Source: Adiantum capillus-veneris (lineage: Eukaryota; Streptophyta; Polypodiopsida; Polypodiales; Pteridaceae). Taken from it: a DNA stretch of 64,000 nt. This document shows positions 23,559 to 40,451 of this stretch, piece after piece (the first letter of the stretch is position 1; every line of letters begins with the position of its first letter). The notes beneath the pieces were generated by a model that worked only from the letters and a program-made list of their open reading frames with translations, ran no database searches and was not told the DNA's origin. The translations under genes and the position numbers were made by a program. The stretch covers positions 52,511,268-52,575,267 of the forward strand of contig CM043944.1 of the NCBI GenBank assembly GCA_014529385.2, given 5' to 3'.

Positions 23559-24845
23559 ATCTTCCCCTAAAAGACGAATGTCCCTATAAGTGGTTCCTAC
23601 TAGAGAAACTACTAGTATGTACAAGAAAATAGGTGAGAAACTCTCCCAACCTATGCCCACTGGCTTGTTTAGTTGATCTACATGCAACCATATTAGCTCT
23701 AGTGATAGGTAAGCATTTGTATCCATGCTAGAGCTTGCATATAGATCCTACAGACAACACTGTATGGTTTGCAAAAATCCACTATGTATCATGCTAGTGT
23801 TATCACCGTATGACTGACAATCCCTGCTACAAATGCTCCCACTGCAACTGCTAGGTCAGGACTTCACAGTAGTAGGTCGTAGATGAGACACCCAAACACT
23901 AGGATGATTGCATCCATCTCATCCCTAGGCAAAACGGTGCGTATTGGAGCCAACACATCAGCCTCTAGCATGAGCATATCAAAGAACTCCATGTTTGACA
24001 TCTCTGCCTGTGTCTCTAGGGAGCATACCCATTCTACCTCTGCTTGCACAGACTCTGACAACACCTGCTGTGTCTCACTAGAGCACTGCCACTCTACCAC
24101 TATCTCTACAGAATCTACTGGCACATCCTGCACAACTAAATTCTCTGTCTTGTTAGCATGGCAAAGCTCACCCGCAAAGAAGACATGTCTCATCTCTTGC
24201 TCAAAGCATGCAAGCAATCAAGACCATGCCGTCTCGAACCTCAGATCATGCATAGGATATACCAAGCCACTGCGGACTCCTCTAGAATCATTAATGAACC
24301 ACAATGCATATAGAAAGACTGCTCTCTAAGCAATATCTGATACCCACAATTTGCTAGCTGTCATAGTGATTAAACTTTGTCTCAACTGAGGAACATAACG
24401 CACATGTCGTAGCGTATATGATGCACCACCGACGAGCAATGCCAAACAAACATCTCCTATACATGCAATGTCAATCGCCAAACCATTGGCCAAGTGTAGA
24501 CAACCAAAGCTCCCACTAGAGAAGGTGCTAAACCAGTCATGATGTGCTGTGACGTGGAAAATTGCATCCTCATCTAGCAACCCTCTTGCATGTGCCAACA
24601 CTAAAGGGAAATGTGACATCCCCGTCACTGGCATATGAAGCCACCACTCTAGTATGTGTCAAAACCTCATCTGCACCACGCATACATTTTCATTGTTGTC
24701 TCATACATCTGAAACAATGGTGCCTTATGTATCTTGTGTGACCACAATGCCAGCATCGCATGTATCGGAAACTACAAGACTGCCGTCTCTCACGAGTCAT
24801 CACAGTAGACTCTAAATTGTCACACACATTTGCAGCCATAAGTGA
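23559..24845 (-). pseudogene. Element F interior: copia-type zinc knuckle and protease relic
   Basis: On the minus strand an ATG near 24840 (MAANVCDNLES) leads to a degenerate zinc knuckle (CWHCGHTRYIRHHC, with Tyr in place of the expected His, near 24755). A protease-like region follows at 24634-24326: FHVTAHHDWFSTF, then the LRHVRYVPQLRQSLIT tail typical of copia proteases; the DSGA loop is not preserved. A further ORF of 117 aa (24217-23864) is acidic and unidentified. The polypurine tract comes soon after, with no integrase, RT or RNase H, so pol is deleted or the element was non-autonomous. Confidence 0.6.
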
Positions 24846-28078
<3,233 letters not shown>

Positions 28079-30310
28079 ATGGCTGACAACAACACATATG
28101 TTTGTTGCTAAGGATAAATTTGATGGGGACAACTATCTAATGTGGGCTTGCATGATGCAACAAGTTCTTGTGTCAAAGGGTGTTTGAAATGTTGTACATG
28201 GCATTGATGAACGCCCACCTTCTGTGGATACAGGTTTTGTTGATGATGCTACAGGTTTTGGTGGAAGGATTGCTACTGCTAGAGCTATTTTGTCTATAGC
28301 TTAGCAGTCTCGTTTGGATGTTAGAGATGTGCACGCTCATGCATTGATTTCATAATCTATGAAGCACACTATTACTCCTCACATTTGCTCAGCTAAATTT
28401 GCAAAAGAGGCTTCGGATATTCTGGTTGGTCTTTATGCAAGTCGCAATGAGGCTAGAATTGCATTGCTGCATAGAGAGCTAGAGTCAAAGGTTATGCATG
28501 TGGAAGATGACATGGAAAATTTTCTTGTTGGTATCAAGGATATTAATGAGCAACTCATTTCAATAGGTGAAGTCATTTCTAACAGTTCCCTTGTGCATAC
28601 TATTCTTGATGCTTTGCGAGATTCTTACTAGACTTTTGCAAGTACTTGGAGACTTATGACCCAAGGAAATCTTGATGTTGTCAAGTTTGATGCATTACGT
28701 GCGCTGCTATTGCAAGAGTCACTTTCAAGAAAGAAGAGGGCTAAGCAATATGCAAATGAACATGCTTTTATTGCTGCTCAAAATAGGTGGTAAGAGAAAT
28801 GTAGCCACTTCTCATGGTTCTTCGACGAGTGGCAAATTACCTATTTCCAATGCTTCTGCTAGCAGCACCTCATGTAGGATTTCTGGTGAAAAAGACAAAA
28901 AGAAGATGCATTGCCATTATTGCACAGCTAATGATCACTTGATTAAACAATGTCCTAAATTGAAGGCAAAAGAGGTAAAGAAGAAAGAGGCAAGTTCTAC
29001 TACAAGTGCAACTATTGTAGAATCTTTTGAGATTGTGATGCCCATGTAGATGCACAATGGGCATTCAATGGAGAGTGCATTTATGATCCTTCTGTCCATG
29101 ATATATCTATGTCAATTTGATGCAAATTCCCATGTGTGGCACTTTGATAGCCGTGCTACAAAGCACTTTACCTCACAGTGTGACTTGTTTACCTCTCTTG
29201 AGGGCGTCCTCATGGGACTACAGTCACTTGTGCCAACAATGCCTCTTATCTGATCAAGAGAGTTGGAAAGATTGTATTGGCTGCTGCAAATGTCAGTTCT
29301 TTCACACTTGTTGATGCACTTTATGTACCTAGGATAAAAAAGAACCTCTTGTCTATATATGCACATGCTGGAATTGGTCTTGTGTGGAATTTGTGGATGA
29401 AAGATGTACAGCTCATGATCTCAATTTTGGTGATGAAATTGTTGCATCTAGAATTTTGTGTTGTTGGCTGTATAAGCTCACTTTGCATGACAAGTGTGGG
29501 CAAAATTTTACAAATGCAAGTGTGGATTCAAAGGTTGATTTAGATGCAAAACTTTGGCATGCACTTTTTGGGCATCTAAATTTTGCTAGCTTGCTACGTT
29601 TGTAGAAATTTGGTGTGGTTGCTTCTTTGCCTCCTCTTGAATCAGCTTCAAGGCATGTTTGTGAAGGGTGTATTTTGGGTAAGATACAACATTTGAAGCT
29701 CCCAAAGAATGGTTCAATAAGGGCTACATGCAGATCGAAACTTGTGCGTAGTGATCTTTATGGGCCTATGCAAATTCTTAAAGCTAAGTCCAAAGTGTTC
29801 ATTTGCTTCAAGAAGTTTTTGGCTATGGTGGAAAATGTCTCTAAATTTATAATGGGCACCCTCCATTCAAATCGAGGGGGGAATATATGTCTCATGATTT
29901 TACTGCATTTTTGGCTAGCCATGCAATAAAACACCAATGCATAGTGATGTATACAACTGATGTTGCTAAAAGAAAAAATAGGTTGCTTACAAAGATGGCA
30001 TGATGTATGGTCAAGAGTCAAGCTTTGTCACATTTTTTTTGTCTTGAGGCCATCATGTGTGCTAATTATGTACTTAATAGGTGTCCTACAAAATCTTTGT
30101 AGTCTCTATGACTCCTTATGAAGCGAGGCATGATAGGAGCCATCTATTGATCGTTTTTGGTTGTTTAGCTTATGCTTTGATACCACAAACACATCGTTGT
30201 AAATTGGATGATAAGGATGTTAAATGCATTTTTTGTTGGTTATAGTATTGAAAGCAAAGACTATAGGTTATATCATCCGCAAATAAAACATATCTTGGTT
30301 TCGCGAGATG
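28079..30310 (+). pseudogene. Copia G gag, protease and integrase relics
   Basis: The gag begins near 28079 (MADNN) and shows KFDGDNYLMWACMMQQVL, several stops and a zinc knuckle (CHYCTANDHLIKQC, near 28910). The protease site reads FDSRATKHF instead of the family's DSGA, so the catalytic loop is changed. The pre-integrase motif (LWHALFGHLNFASLL) and CEGCILGK follow near 29550-29680, then a degraded integrase core (RSDLYGPM, HSNRGG) with stops and frameshifts. It is recognisable only as a relic. Confidence 0.78.
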
Positions 30311-32136
30311 TTGTGTTGTGGAAGAGTTTGTTCAGCTTTTGCTATCATATACTAGAGACAATAATGTAAGCTCACATGACATTTATGACAACTTGTTGCC
30401 TCCTTTTGATGGTGGAAACTTGAATGTTAATTCTAAGGAGATAAATGTACAGCCTATGGATGTTTTTGAAAATGCTATGAATCAGCTTATTACTGATGCA
30501 GATGTACATGATGTACTTGATGCGGAAAGGCTGAGAATGAGTAGGCTAGAGGTATGCCAAAATGGCATACTTTACGTGATAATGAATTGGATGCACCTAT
30601 GCCTAGTCGTACTCATTCAGGTTCTCGCCATGCATCTTATGTTATGCTTTGGCTGTTTCTATTTTATGTCATGTGGAGGAACCTTTGTCTTTTGATGAAG
30701 CACAAATTTCAAAAAATTGGATGGCTTACATGTAATCAGAATATGATGCTTATAGAAAATGACACATGGAATTTATGTGATTTGCCTCCTAGCAAAAAGG
30801 CCATTGGTACAAAGTGGTTTTACAAGTTGAAATGTGAGACAGATGGTGAGATTGATCGCTTCAAGGTCCGACTTTTTGCAAAAGGTTATGCACAACAAAA
30901 AGGCATAGATTATGAAGAAACTTTTGCTCCCACTTGGTGTGTGACATGCTTGTTTTCTATTGGCATTGGCAACTCATTTTGGATGGGATGTACATCGATC
31001 AGACATTGTTACTACTTTCTTGAATGGTGATATATTTGCGGAAGTTTATGTAACGTGACCTCGTGGTTTTGTCAAGAAAGAACAAGAAGATAAAGTGTGC
31101 AACTTCAAGAAAGCTTTGTATGAGTTGAATTAGTCTCCTTGTACTTGGTATGAGAAAGCCAACACTCATTTGGTTAAACCAGGCTTTTGTAATAGTCCAA
31201 CAAAAAGGACATTGTATGTAAAGCATGAGGATGATTTATTTCTCATTGTCGTTCTTTATGTTGATGATTTGATGATCATTAGACCAAATGAGACACATAT
31301 TGCTGAATGTAAGGCGGATTTGAATGATGATCTCAAGATGAAAGAAACAGACCTATTGCTACTCCAATGGAAACAGGTTTGAGTCTACATGATGCTTCTT
31401 ATCCTACCGATGTCACTCATTACCAGATTAATGTTGAGTGTCTTATTTATGTACGCAATACGAGGCCCGATATTCAGTTTGTAGTCTCATAGGTCAGCAT
31501 ATTTGTGCATAGCCTAGGGTCTAAGAATTGGTAGGCTATCAAGAGTATTTTTTCTACTCGAGTGATACTTTACATCTTGGCTTGTTTTATCCCAAGCGAG
31601 GAACATTGCTGCCAGATTTATATGTTTTTTTAGACTCAAATTGGGCTGGTTGTTATGACACCTGAGTGTCCACAAGTGGTTTTTGTTTCATGCTTGGCAG
31701 TTCATGCATATCATGGTTGAGCAAGAAGCAACCTACTGTGGACATTTCCAATTGTGAGGATAAATACATGGTAGTCTTCACAGCTACGATTGAGTGTGTA
31801 TGGCTCAGACGCCTTATGAATTACTTGGGTGTTGGACAGCACACTACCCACATCATGTACATTGACAGCTAGAGGGCATTGTCAGCTGCAAGGAATCAAG
31901 TTTTTCATGCTCACACAAAGCACATTGAGGTGTATTATCATCACTATATTAGAGAGAGACTCTCAGTAGGAGAGATCAACTTGGCTTATGTGCCAACACA
32001 GGAAAGCCTTGTAGATCTTTTCACAAAGGCATTATCTCATGAGAAGTTCAGCTTTATGCAAAGCTTTGGGCTTACTCCCCTTTGTGGATTGATCATGTAC
32101 TCAAGGCATGGCACTCCCCTATACGCTATGTGCTAG
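30311..32136 (+). pseudogene. Copia G RT and RNase H relics
   Basis: RT motifs are [20 protein letters not shown] and [15 protein letters not shown] (30750-30930), then out of frame the LNGDIF block, and VVLYVDDLMI near 31255 which keeps the catalytic YVDD. A frameshift follows and then RNase H (STSGFCF, SWLSKKQPTVD, HAHTKHIEVYYHHYIRE, YVPTQESLVDLFTKAL) at 31660-32080. At least six stops or frame changes are visible. Confidence 0.85.
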
Positions 32137-32169
32137 CTCTTATTCACCGCATCACTCCCATGGGGGATT

Positions 32170-32397
32170 TGTTACCATATATATGTGGTAGTGATGTGTG
32201 TGAACATGCTTAGGACCATCGGGGCATTTTTTCTGTCACTAGGAGGGTTTTTCCCCCGTGCATTGTATATACACCCATCACTCTAGGGCTAACTTATCTT
32301 TCCATTGTGCACTAAGCAATACACTCTTTGTTGTGTGCCTTGAGCTTCTTCATCTTCTCCAAGTTGTGTGTGTTTCCCTACAACCCTATTTCCAACA
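32170..32397 (+). repeat. 3' LTR of copia G
   Basis: The 228-bp repeat begins TGTTACC and ends TTCCAACA, after a CATGGGGGATT purine tract. It matches 20197-20424. Confidence 0.82.
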
Positions 32398-34434
32398 TAG
32401 GTTGCTTAGAAGGATAAATGTTTAAGTAATGTAACACGCATTTGACATTTTTGAGCTACTTTCAATATATGGTAGATTATAACACAAAATTTGATATTCT
32501 TTTAGCCTTAGAAGCATATCACAAGCATGTGACACTCAAGAGAGATGGTGTAGTATAGAGTGGGCCACTTGAAATACAAGACCTGGGGATGACTGTGAGA
32601 ATGATGCATGAGCAATTTGGAGCTGCTTGCAAAACATTACATGTGATGCTCAATATCTTTTTCTAAAGAGCTTTGTAGCTTGATCAATCAATCACAAATG
32701 ATTTTCTTTGTTTTTTTATGCAAAGCTAAGAACATCATATTAGTCAATTTGAGAATTTTTCAATTCCCACTTTTAAAATGATCTTAAGGTTTGACCACAT
32801 GGCCAAATCTTAGCCAAAGTTTTGAGAGCATGGATCAAAAGAACTTTTCAAGTACAATCTTGTGGAAGGATTTGGCCTTAAAAAATAGTTTGAGATTTCT
32901 CCACCATATGAATAAATCTTTAAGATATTGACGATTCCCAAATTGGCTCTAAATTCTCAAACTCATTAATATGGTTTTCAAGGAGTGCCCAAATTTATGG
33001 TAGAGGATGAAGATGCTCATGGGCAAGTAATCCAATTATTTGGGCTCAGATCAAGAGGCTTAGTTATTGCATAGCCTTTATGGATGCATATTTGTTTAGT
33101 GATTTTTTGAGATCCTTGAAGGAAAAATGAACTTCGTACTTGTTTGAATTCCATAACTTTTTTCAAAAACTCGATCCATTTCAATAAGAATTTTAAACTT
33201 CAATTGACTCTCTATTGATACTTAGTAGATGTTCTGCCAATATTTTTTCTCTACTTTCTTTTGTTATTTTCTAGCTATCCTTGTGGTAGTGGACTCACCA
33301 TACCGTAATGTAGCACTAATGAATGGGCATGATACTAAGGTGTGGGATACTCAAGCTAAAGAAGTTCCCTTAAAAATGCAAGGACACACTATGACTCTAA
33401 ATTTCTAAATTATGAGTATGGATATGACAATGTGGTTCTAATCCATGAGTGGTTGCATTGTTTTCTTCCTTCATTACATCATAGTTGTGAACACAATAGT
33501 CTAATTCTTAAATCCAATGGTTCACACAAGTTGCTATTGGGAGAATAGAACATCCCTCCCTCACCACTTATCTGTACAAATGAACTTTTCTAGCTAGCTT
33601 GTGACCATGAAATAGAGCATATCTTTCTTTGTTACTCAATGTGCCATGCTTTATCTATTTTTGTTTTATGTGCAATGTTTGGTAATGAAATATCTCATAT
33701 AAATGAAGCTTCTTGAGCGTTTCATGCTTCTCTTTGTTTTTCCTCCACAATGCATTATAGCTCACACTCATAACAAACAACAAACTCAAATTGCCAACCT
33801 TGACCATAACTAGTCCATGCCAAAGATAGTTGTGCTTCCACAGAAGCAAGGAGAGAAAGTGGCTATTTCTTCTATAATCATATGTGACACAAAGTCACAT
33901 CAACTCAATTAGTTACTTGGGGAATACCGTTGTCACAGTGCGTGCTTCTCTAAGGTTGATCAAGAAGGTGCCATGCCTCGTGCTATGAGGCATGTGAGAG
34001 AGGAGAAGAGAAAAACAGTAGCAAGTGCCCAATTCAATACTAAAGGTATTGAATTTGAGATAATTAGTACAAAATAAGATCAAACCGACCATAATAATCA
34101 CAAAAAACCCTCATGGGTAAAGGCTTCAAGATGAGCGCTAGTACCAATAGACAATGAAAAGTTGATACTTGGCTTCCAATAGTTCATATACCCAGTCCCT
34201 TCTTGATGTATACTCAAGACTTTGTGGAAGCATACACTTGAGCCCCTTAATGATCATAGATTGGTTTTGTCTTCAAGCATCAACATCCATCCACTTGCAC
34301 TTAAGCTCACCCTAATTTTTCAAGAAACACACCCCAAAACATTGTCTTCTCCATGTCTCCATGAGAGAGCTTGCTAATAAAACCCTCCTCTGCTGGTTTC
34401 CAAAAGAATCCTCCTCTTCCCCTTCATCAAAAGC
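32398..34434. other. No recognisable gene
   Basis: This AT-rich stretch has no supported coding sequence. From 34330 it enters the 114-bp repeats that begin the large duplication. Confidence 0.55.
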
Positions 34435-34775
34435 AAACAAAAACTTCTCTAAGAGCACATCAACCCTGTCTCCATGAGAGACTCTCACTAATAAAAACCT
34501 CCTCTGCTCGTATCCAAGAGAATCCTCCTCTTCTCCTTCATCAAAAGCAAACAAAAACTCCTTTAAGAGCACACCAACCCTATCTCCTTCTTCTCTACCT
34601 CTTATGCTCCATCCCTTCCACACTTCCTTTGGAGAGATATAGATAGATAGGCTAGATTATCATTCACGGAGGTCAGATATGACCCATGGGACCAAATACA
34701 AAATCACTAAAGTTGTTTTTTCAAGGCGAAGGCAATGAGATACATATCAATTAAGGACTGAGGGTCCATAGGCAG

Positions 34776-34778
<3 letters not shown>

Positions 34779-34809
<31 letters not shown>
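34779..34809. repeat. (GA)n microsatellite, unit 1
   Basis: About 15 GA units at the position equivalent to the longer tract at 35727-35828. Confidence 0.9.
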
Positions 34810-34811
<2 letters not shown>

Positions 34812-35724
34812 CTCCATGTGAAAGGCCCCTTCATTCTCCTTCTCTTCCCCTCTTTCTCTTTCCACCTCAAAAATGTTTTCTCTCCACTCATCCCAAAACC
34901 GTCCAAAAGAATCCCAAAAACAACCATTTGTCTTGCATGCTTAGTTGTGACATTTGTCCTTTTCCAAGTTTAGAGCTCAGGTTCACCCCTTGCTACACCA
35001 CATGGAGCCCCACTTGGGGTGGGATTGACATGACATCGTGACAACACCCCCTCCTTTTACAATGGAACTCCTTCAACGTAATGTGTGGCCTATTAGGGCC
35101 CCAACCACCTGCCTGCATGTGAATGGGGACAAATTGAGCACACCAATGGCCATTGCGTGGCTGTGAAGTACAACAACACCCATTGCAACAAGACCATTGC
35201 AACAAGACCATTGCATAGCAACGACAACAGAGTCCACCACTGCACACCCATTCACAAGGAGGGTGTAGTGGCCACCATAGCCACAACGTGTGGCTTGGGG
35301 GTCAACCGCCTTTGATGCCTTTACTAGTGTTGCATTGCATTTATATATAGCATAGACCCGTTCTTCCTTCATAAAAAAAAACAAAAACTTCTCTAAGAGC
35401 ACATCAACCCTGTCTCCATGAGCGATCTCACTAATAAAAACCTCCTCTACTCGTATCCAAGAGAATCCTCCTCTTCTCCTTCATCAAAAGCAAACAAAAA
35501 CTCCTCTAAGAGCACACCAACCCTATCTCTTTCTTCTTCTCTACCTCTTATGCTCCATCCCTTCCACACTTCCTTTGTAGAGATATAGATAGAGGCTAGA
35601 TTATCATTCATGGAGGTCAGATATGACCCATGGGACCAAATACAAAATCAATAAAGTTGTTTTTTCCAAGTGAAGGCAATGAGATACATATCAATTAAGG
35701 ACTGAGGGTCCATAGGTAGGGGGG

Positions 35725-35830
<106 letters not shown>

Positions 35831-36766
35831 CCATGTGAAAGGCCCCTTCATTCTCCTTCTCTTCCCCTCTTTCTCTTTCCACCTCAAAAATGTTTTCTCT
35901 CCACTCATCCCAAAACCGTCCAAAAGAATCCCAAAAACAACCATTTGTCTTGCATGCTTAGTTGTGGCATTTGTCCTTTTCCAAGTTTAGAGCTCAGGTT
36001 CACCCCTTGCTACACCACATGGAACCCCACTTGGGGTGGGATTGACATGACATCGTGAAAGCACCCCCTCCTTTTACAATGGAACTCCTTCAACGTAATG
36101 TGTGGCCTATTAGGGCCCCAGCCACCTGCCTGCATGTGAATGGGGACAAATTGAGCACACCAATGGCCATTGCGTGGATGTCATCTTGAAATACAACAAC
36201 AACCATTGCAGCAAGACCATAGCATAGCAGCGACAACAGAGTCCACCACTGCACACCCACTCACAAGGAGGTGTAGTGGCCACCATAGCCACAACGTGTG
36301 TCTTGGGGGTCAACCTCCTTTGATGCCTTTACTTGTGCTGCATTGCATTTATATATAGCATAGACCGTTCTTAAGTTTTTTGCATGTGGGATTATGTGTG
36401 CTACCATGTGGTGCATCAAGGTGGATCCACTCCTTTTGAGCCACAACCCTCCACACAAAATCACACAAACTCTACCATAGAACCCCCATCTAGCATCAAA
36501 AGTGATCCTTGTAAAGCCCAACACACCATTCAACTCATTGGCCACAATTTGAGCCTCAATTCTTGTCCACAATCTGACAAAAAACCTCCACTACACAACC
36601 AATTTGGCACTCACCCAAGAACTTTGAAAAGCCATAAATTGAGTAAATTGAGTCATATCCTCCCCGTTCCAATCTAGTTAGGGTCCGAAGACATTGACAT
36701 GGCCACGACAACAAATCCCACACAACCAATATAACTTCTAGCATTTAAAAAAAATTCCTATCCACA

Positions 36767-37045
36767 ACTTGCAATCACATCACTCACTAAAATGCACCAA
36801 ATTCTACAAAATTGCACAAACAACACCTAATTTTTTTTTCTCACCCTACCACAAAACAAAATCACATCATGACGTTCCCCCAATGATCTACCTATAGTTT
36901 CTACCTGTAGTTTAACTTGCAATCAGATCACTCACTCAAATGCACCAAATTCTACAAAATTGCACAAAACAACACCCAATTTTTTTCCTCACCCTACCAC
37001 AAAACGGAATCACATCATGATGTCCCCCTAATAAATTACCTGTAG
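36767..37045. repeat. ~150-bp imperfect tandem duplication
   Basis: Two copies of AACTTGCAATCA.ATCACTCAC..AAATGCACCAAATTCTACAAAATTGCAC followed by CTCACCCTACCACAAAAC and ACATCATGA occur at about 36767 and 36917. The rest of 36373-37139 shows nothing recognisable. Confidence 0.85.
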
Positions 37046-37139
37046 TTTATCACTTGCATGAGATAGCCTAAAATGTCATGCCAAGTAGTAAACTTATCAG
37101 CAAGCCACCCTATCCACTTAGTCACAACTTTAGAAGCAC

Positions 37140-37570
37140 CTAAGGTAGAATGGCAATTGGGAAACTACCTCTATGAAGGTTTCATTCAAGCTAGCTCTTT
37201 AGTATGGGCTTCTCTTGTTCTATTGGAAAATAAAAAAATTGGCACTATGCATATGTGTGTAGATTATTGTGGGCTGAGCTCTGTTACTATTAATAATAAG
37301 TACCTCCTACTAAGGGTGAATGAATTTTTTGATTCAGTAACATGGAGAATATGATCTTACAAAAATAGATCTATGTTTCAAGTATCAAGTACACATGCGA
37401 TTTTCACATATACACAAAATTTCCTTTCAAATATGGTTCATAAATTATGAAATTTTAATTATGTCTTTGGGCTTGATCAATGCACTAGCTACATTTAGGC
37501 ACTTATCAATAATGTTTGAAAACCATACTTGCACAAATTCACTACATTTTTCTCAATGACATCCTGGGTG
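37140..37570 (+). pseudogene. Gypsy reverse transcriptase relic
   Basis: The motifs YEGFIQASSLVWASLVLL, MHMCVDYCGLSSVTINNKY and LLRVNEFFDSV correspond to the RT start of chromovirus-type gypsy elements (family form: GFIQPS, MRMCIDYR.LN, IKNKYPLPRIDELFD). After a stop near 37352 the similarity continues in other frames (KIDLCFKY; SLGLINALATFRHLS) to about 37570. This is an isolated fragment without gag, integrase or LTR. Confidence 0.75.
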
Positions 37571-37959
37571 ATTCACTAGTACTGCTAAGGAGACGTTAAT
37601 TGTGGCTAGTGTAAGTAAAAGCTAAATAGTTTTAAGAAAAGTTATTCTTCCTATGATAGAAAAACCTATGATATAGACTGCAAGGTATGGAACCATGCTC
37701 AAATGAGGGGTCCTTCGTGCATGGTCCCACACATGGTTCTCCTCTATCGAGTGCTAAAGTGAGTCCACAAAAGAAGTTCCCCATCAAAGATGGATACCTA
37801 CTTGACAAAGGGAGGAAGTCTACCAAAATATGCAGACATTTGGTGTGTAATGCTTTATGAGCTCCATGCTAACCAAAGTCCAATGTATCCATTGCATAAC
37901 AAATACATACACTCATACAAAGGTCAATTTTACAAAGTTTTACTGGCCAAGTTTACATA
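37571..37959. other. No recognisable gene
   Basis: Anonymous sequence between the gypsy RT relic and the 3' end of copia C. No LTR for copia C was identified here. Confidence 0.5.
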
Positions 37960-39906
37960 GACACGTTCAAGACTATTGTGAGACCTTCTTGAATGCCGAT
38001 TGAAGATGAGCGAAACCTCAACTTCTCCTTGTTGACCACCTTTGTAAACATGTCTGCAGGATTTTCACTTGTATGCACCTTTCTTAGCTTTAGCTGTCCC
38101 TCTTCCAAAAGAGTGCGTATGAAGTGATAATGTGCTTTGTCCTTGAATGAAAGGCTGAGTTCTTTGCAAGATGGATAGTGCTTTAGCTATCACTGTACAA
38201 GACACAATTGTCTTGTTTGAATCCAACCTCTTCTAAGAATCTGTGAAGCCATAGAATCTCTTTGCTTGCCTCCGTCATTGCTACATACTCTGCTTCCATG
38301 GTAGAAAGTGAGACCACTTTCTGCAGCTTTGAAGCCCAACTTACTTCTGTGCATCCAACCGTGAAGACATAGCCAGTAGTGCTCCTTTGAGTATCTTTGT
38401 CTCCGGCCATATCTGCATCAGCATACCCTTCTAGAAAAATATCAGTTTCTTCAAAATACAAAGCATTCGTTGTTGTCCCTTTTAGATACCTAAGTATCCA
38501 CTTCACAACTTGCCAGTGCTCTTTACCTTGGTTATCCATGAACGTACTCACAAATCCCACTACATGTGCAATATCTGACCTTGTCCAAACCAAAGCATAC
38601 ATTAGAGAACCTACCGTTGCAGCATATGGAACTTTAGACATATAGGCTATCTCCTCTTGTGTCTTTGACACATATCCTTGGTTAGTTAAAAGTGACCAGC
38701 CAAAGGTGTAGAAACTGGTTTTGCATTTTGCATTGCAAACCTTTCTAGTACCTTCTTGATGTAATCCTCTTGAGATAGCTTTATTGTCTTCTTCGTCCTG
38801 TCCCTTGATATTTTCATACCAAGTATCCTCTTTGCAACACCTAAATCTTTCATTGAAAAAGATTTAGACAGCTCCTCTTTTTAAGTCTTTGATGTTCTGC
38901 ATGTTAGCACTTGCAATCAACATGTCATCAACATACAACATTAGGATGATGAACTTCCCATCTCCCAAATTCTTCATGTAGACACAGTGATCTGAGTTGC
39001 ATCTTGTGAATCCATGATCCAACATCCATCGATCAAACTTCAAGTACCATTGTCTTTATGCTTGCTTTAAACCATACAAGCTCTTCTTTAATCTGCAAAC
39101 CATTTTCTCCTTACCTTTTACTACATGTAGATTTCCTCCTCTAAGTCACGGTGAGGGAATGCCGTATTTTCATCCATTTGCTCGAGATTTAAATCATGAG
39201 CAGCCACAAGGCTTAAGACAAGACTAATTGAGTTCATTTTTACAACAGGAGAAAAAATTTCTTTGAAGTCAATACCTTTCTTTTGAGAAAACCCTTATAC
39301 CGCAAGCCTAGACTTGTACCTTTTCTTCCCACCTTCTTCTTCCTTCAGCTTGTACACCCATTTGTTTTGAAGTGCCCGCTTACCTTTAGGCAATTCAACC
39401 AAATCCCATGTTTGGTTGCGATGTAGTGAGTCCATCTCCACTTGCATGCTCTTCGTCCATTCTTCTTTGGATTTGTGTTGCATAGCTTCTTCGTATGATT
39501 CCAACTCTCTAGAATCTGAGATCAAGAGATGGTTGAAGGAAGGAACAAACCTTTCTGGAGGTCTACTTGCTCTTGTAGATCTTCGTGGAATAGGTTGAGG
39601 CTCCTCATTTGGTTGACGTTGTTGCACATTGTCACCGTTTGCAGTCCTTGAGTCTTCATCGTCCTCAAGCTCCATGTACTCATCAACTGTTTCTTTTGTT
39701 TGGATTCTTTCCAAGTAACTTTTGTACATATTTTGTTCGTTAAAAATTACATCCCTACTCCTTAAGATTTTACCATCTTCAGGATTCCATAGGCGATACC
39801 CAAAGTCACCTTCTCCATAGCCAATGAAGAAACACTTTTTGGACTTTGCATCTAGCTTTGATTTTAGGCTTCTATCTATGTGCATGAAAGCCTCACACCC
39901 AAACAC
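37960..39906 (-). pseudogene. Copia C RT and RNase H
   Basis: From right to left come the integrase C-terminal end (FGCEAFMHI, FIGYGEGDFGYRLW), an acidic linker, and RT (QTWDLVELPKGKRAL, KNKWVYK) up to a stop at 39295. RT then continues with several frame changes to the catalytic MLYVDDMLI box near 38940. RNase H follows (VGSLMYALVWTRSDIAHVVG, YADADMAGD, SLSTMEAEY) to 38183 and its tail (HYHFIRTLLEEGQ, ADMFTKVV) to about 38000. RNase H is interrupted by a stop where the family has DS.SA. The catalytic boxes are retained but the frame is broken. Confidence 0.88.
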
Positions 39907-40451
39907 TTTGAGAAATGCATAATTCGCCGGTTTACTTGTCCATGCCTCTTATGGAACTCCCCCATCCAATGCCGTTGAGGGTGACTGGTTGATTAAGTAC
40001 ACAGACGTACTTGCATCTCCCGCTCAAAACTCAAGCGGTAGGCCTGCATGTAGCCGCATGCTTCGTGCTCGCTCCATGATTGTCCTATTCATCCTTTCCA
40101 AAATCCCATTTTGTTGAGGCATCCTTGGGGTTGTCCTTTGCCTCCGAATGCCATTGCTAGCACAAAAGCCTTCAAAAGCTTGGCTGCATTATTCACCTCC
40201 ATTGTCAGATCTGAGGCATTTAACCTTGGTACCTGTTTCATTCTGCACAAAGGTTTTCCACCTTTGAAATATGGAAAATACATCGGACTTATTCTTCATG
40301 ACATAAACCCATGTTTTTCTAGTCGCATCGTCTATGAATGTTACATAGTACAATGAGCCACCAAGTGATGGTGTACTTGCAGGACCCCAAACATCAGAAT
40401 GAACCAACTCAAGTTTTTTACTTTTTCTTTCATCTCCTGATTTTTGAAATT
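39907..40451 (-). pseudogene. Copia C integrase
   Basis: VHSDVWGPA (first catalytic Asp), LRSDNGGE (second Asp), then a stop, and PQQNGILERMNRTI (catalytic Glu) are visible on the minus strand between 40410 and 40060. A frameshift near 40450 separates it from the upstream gag-protease frame. Three or more stops make it inactive. Confidence 0.86.

Larger units (their letters stand above)
28079..32397 (+). mobile_element. Copia element G, heavily decayed
   Basis: The coding order gag, protease, integrase, RT, RNase H, polypurine tract (CCATGGGGGATT) and 3' LTR (32170-32397) is that of a plus-strand copia element. No 5' LTR matching the 3' one was found before 28079, so the left end is truncated or unrecognisable. 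It is closely related to fragment E at 19704-20424. Confidence 0.82.
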
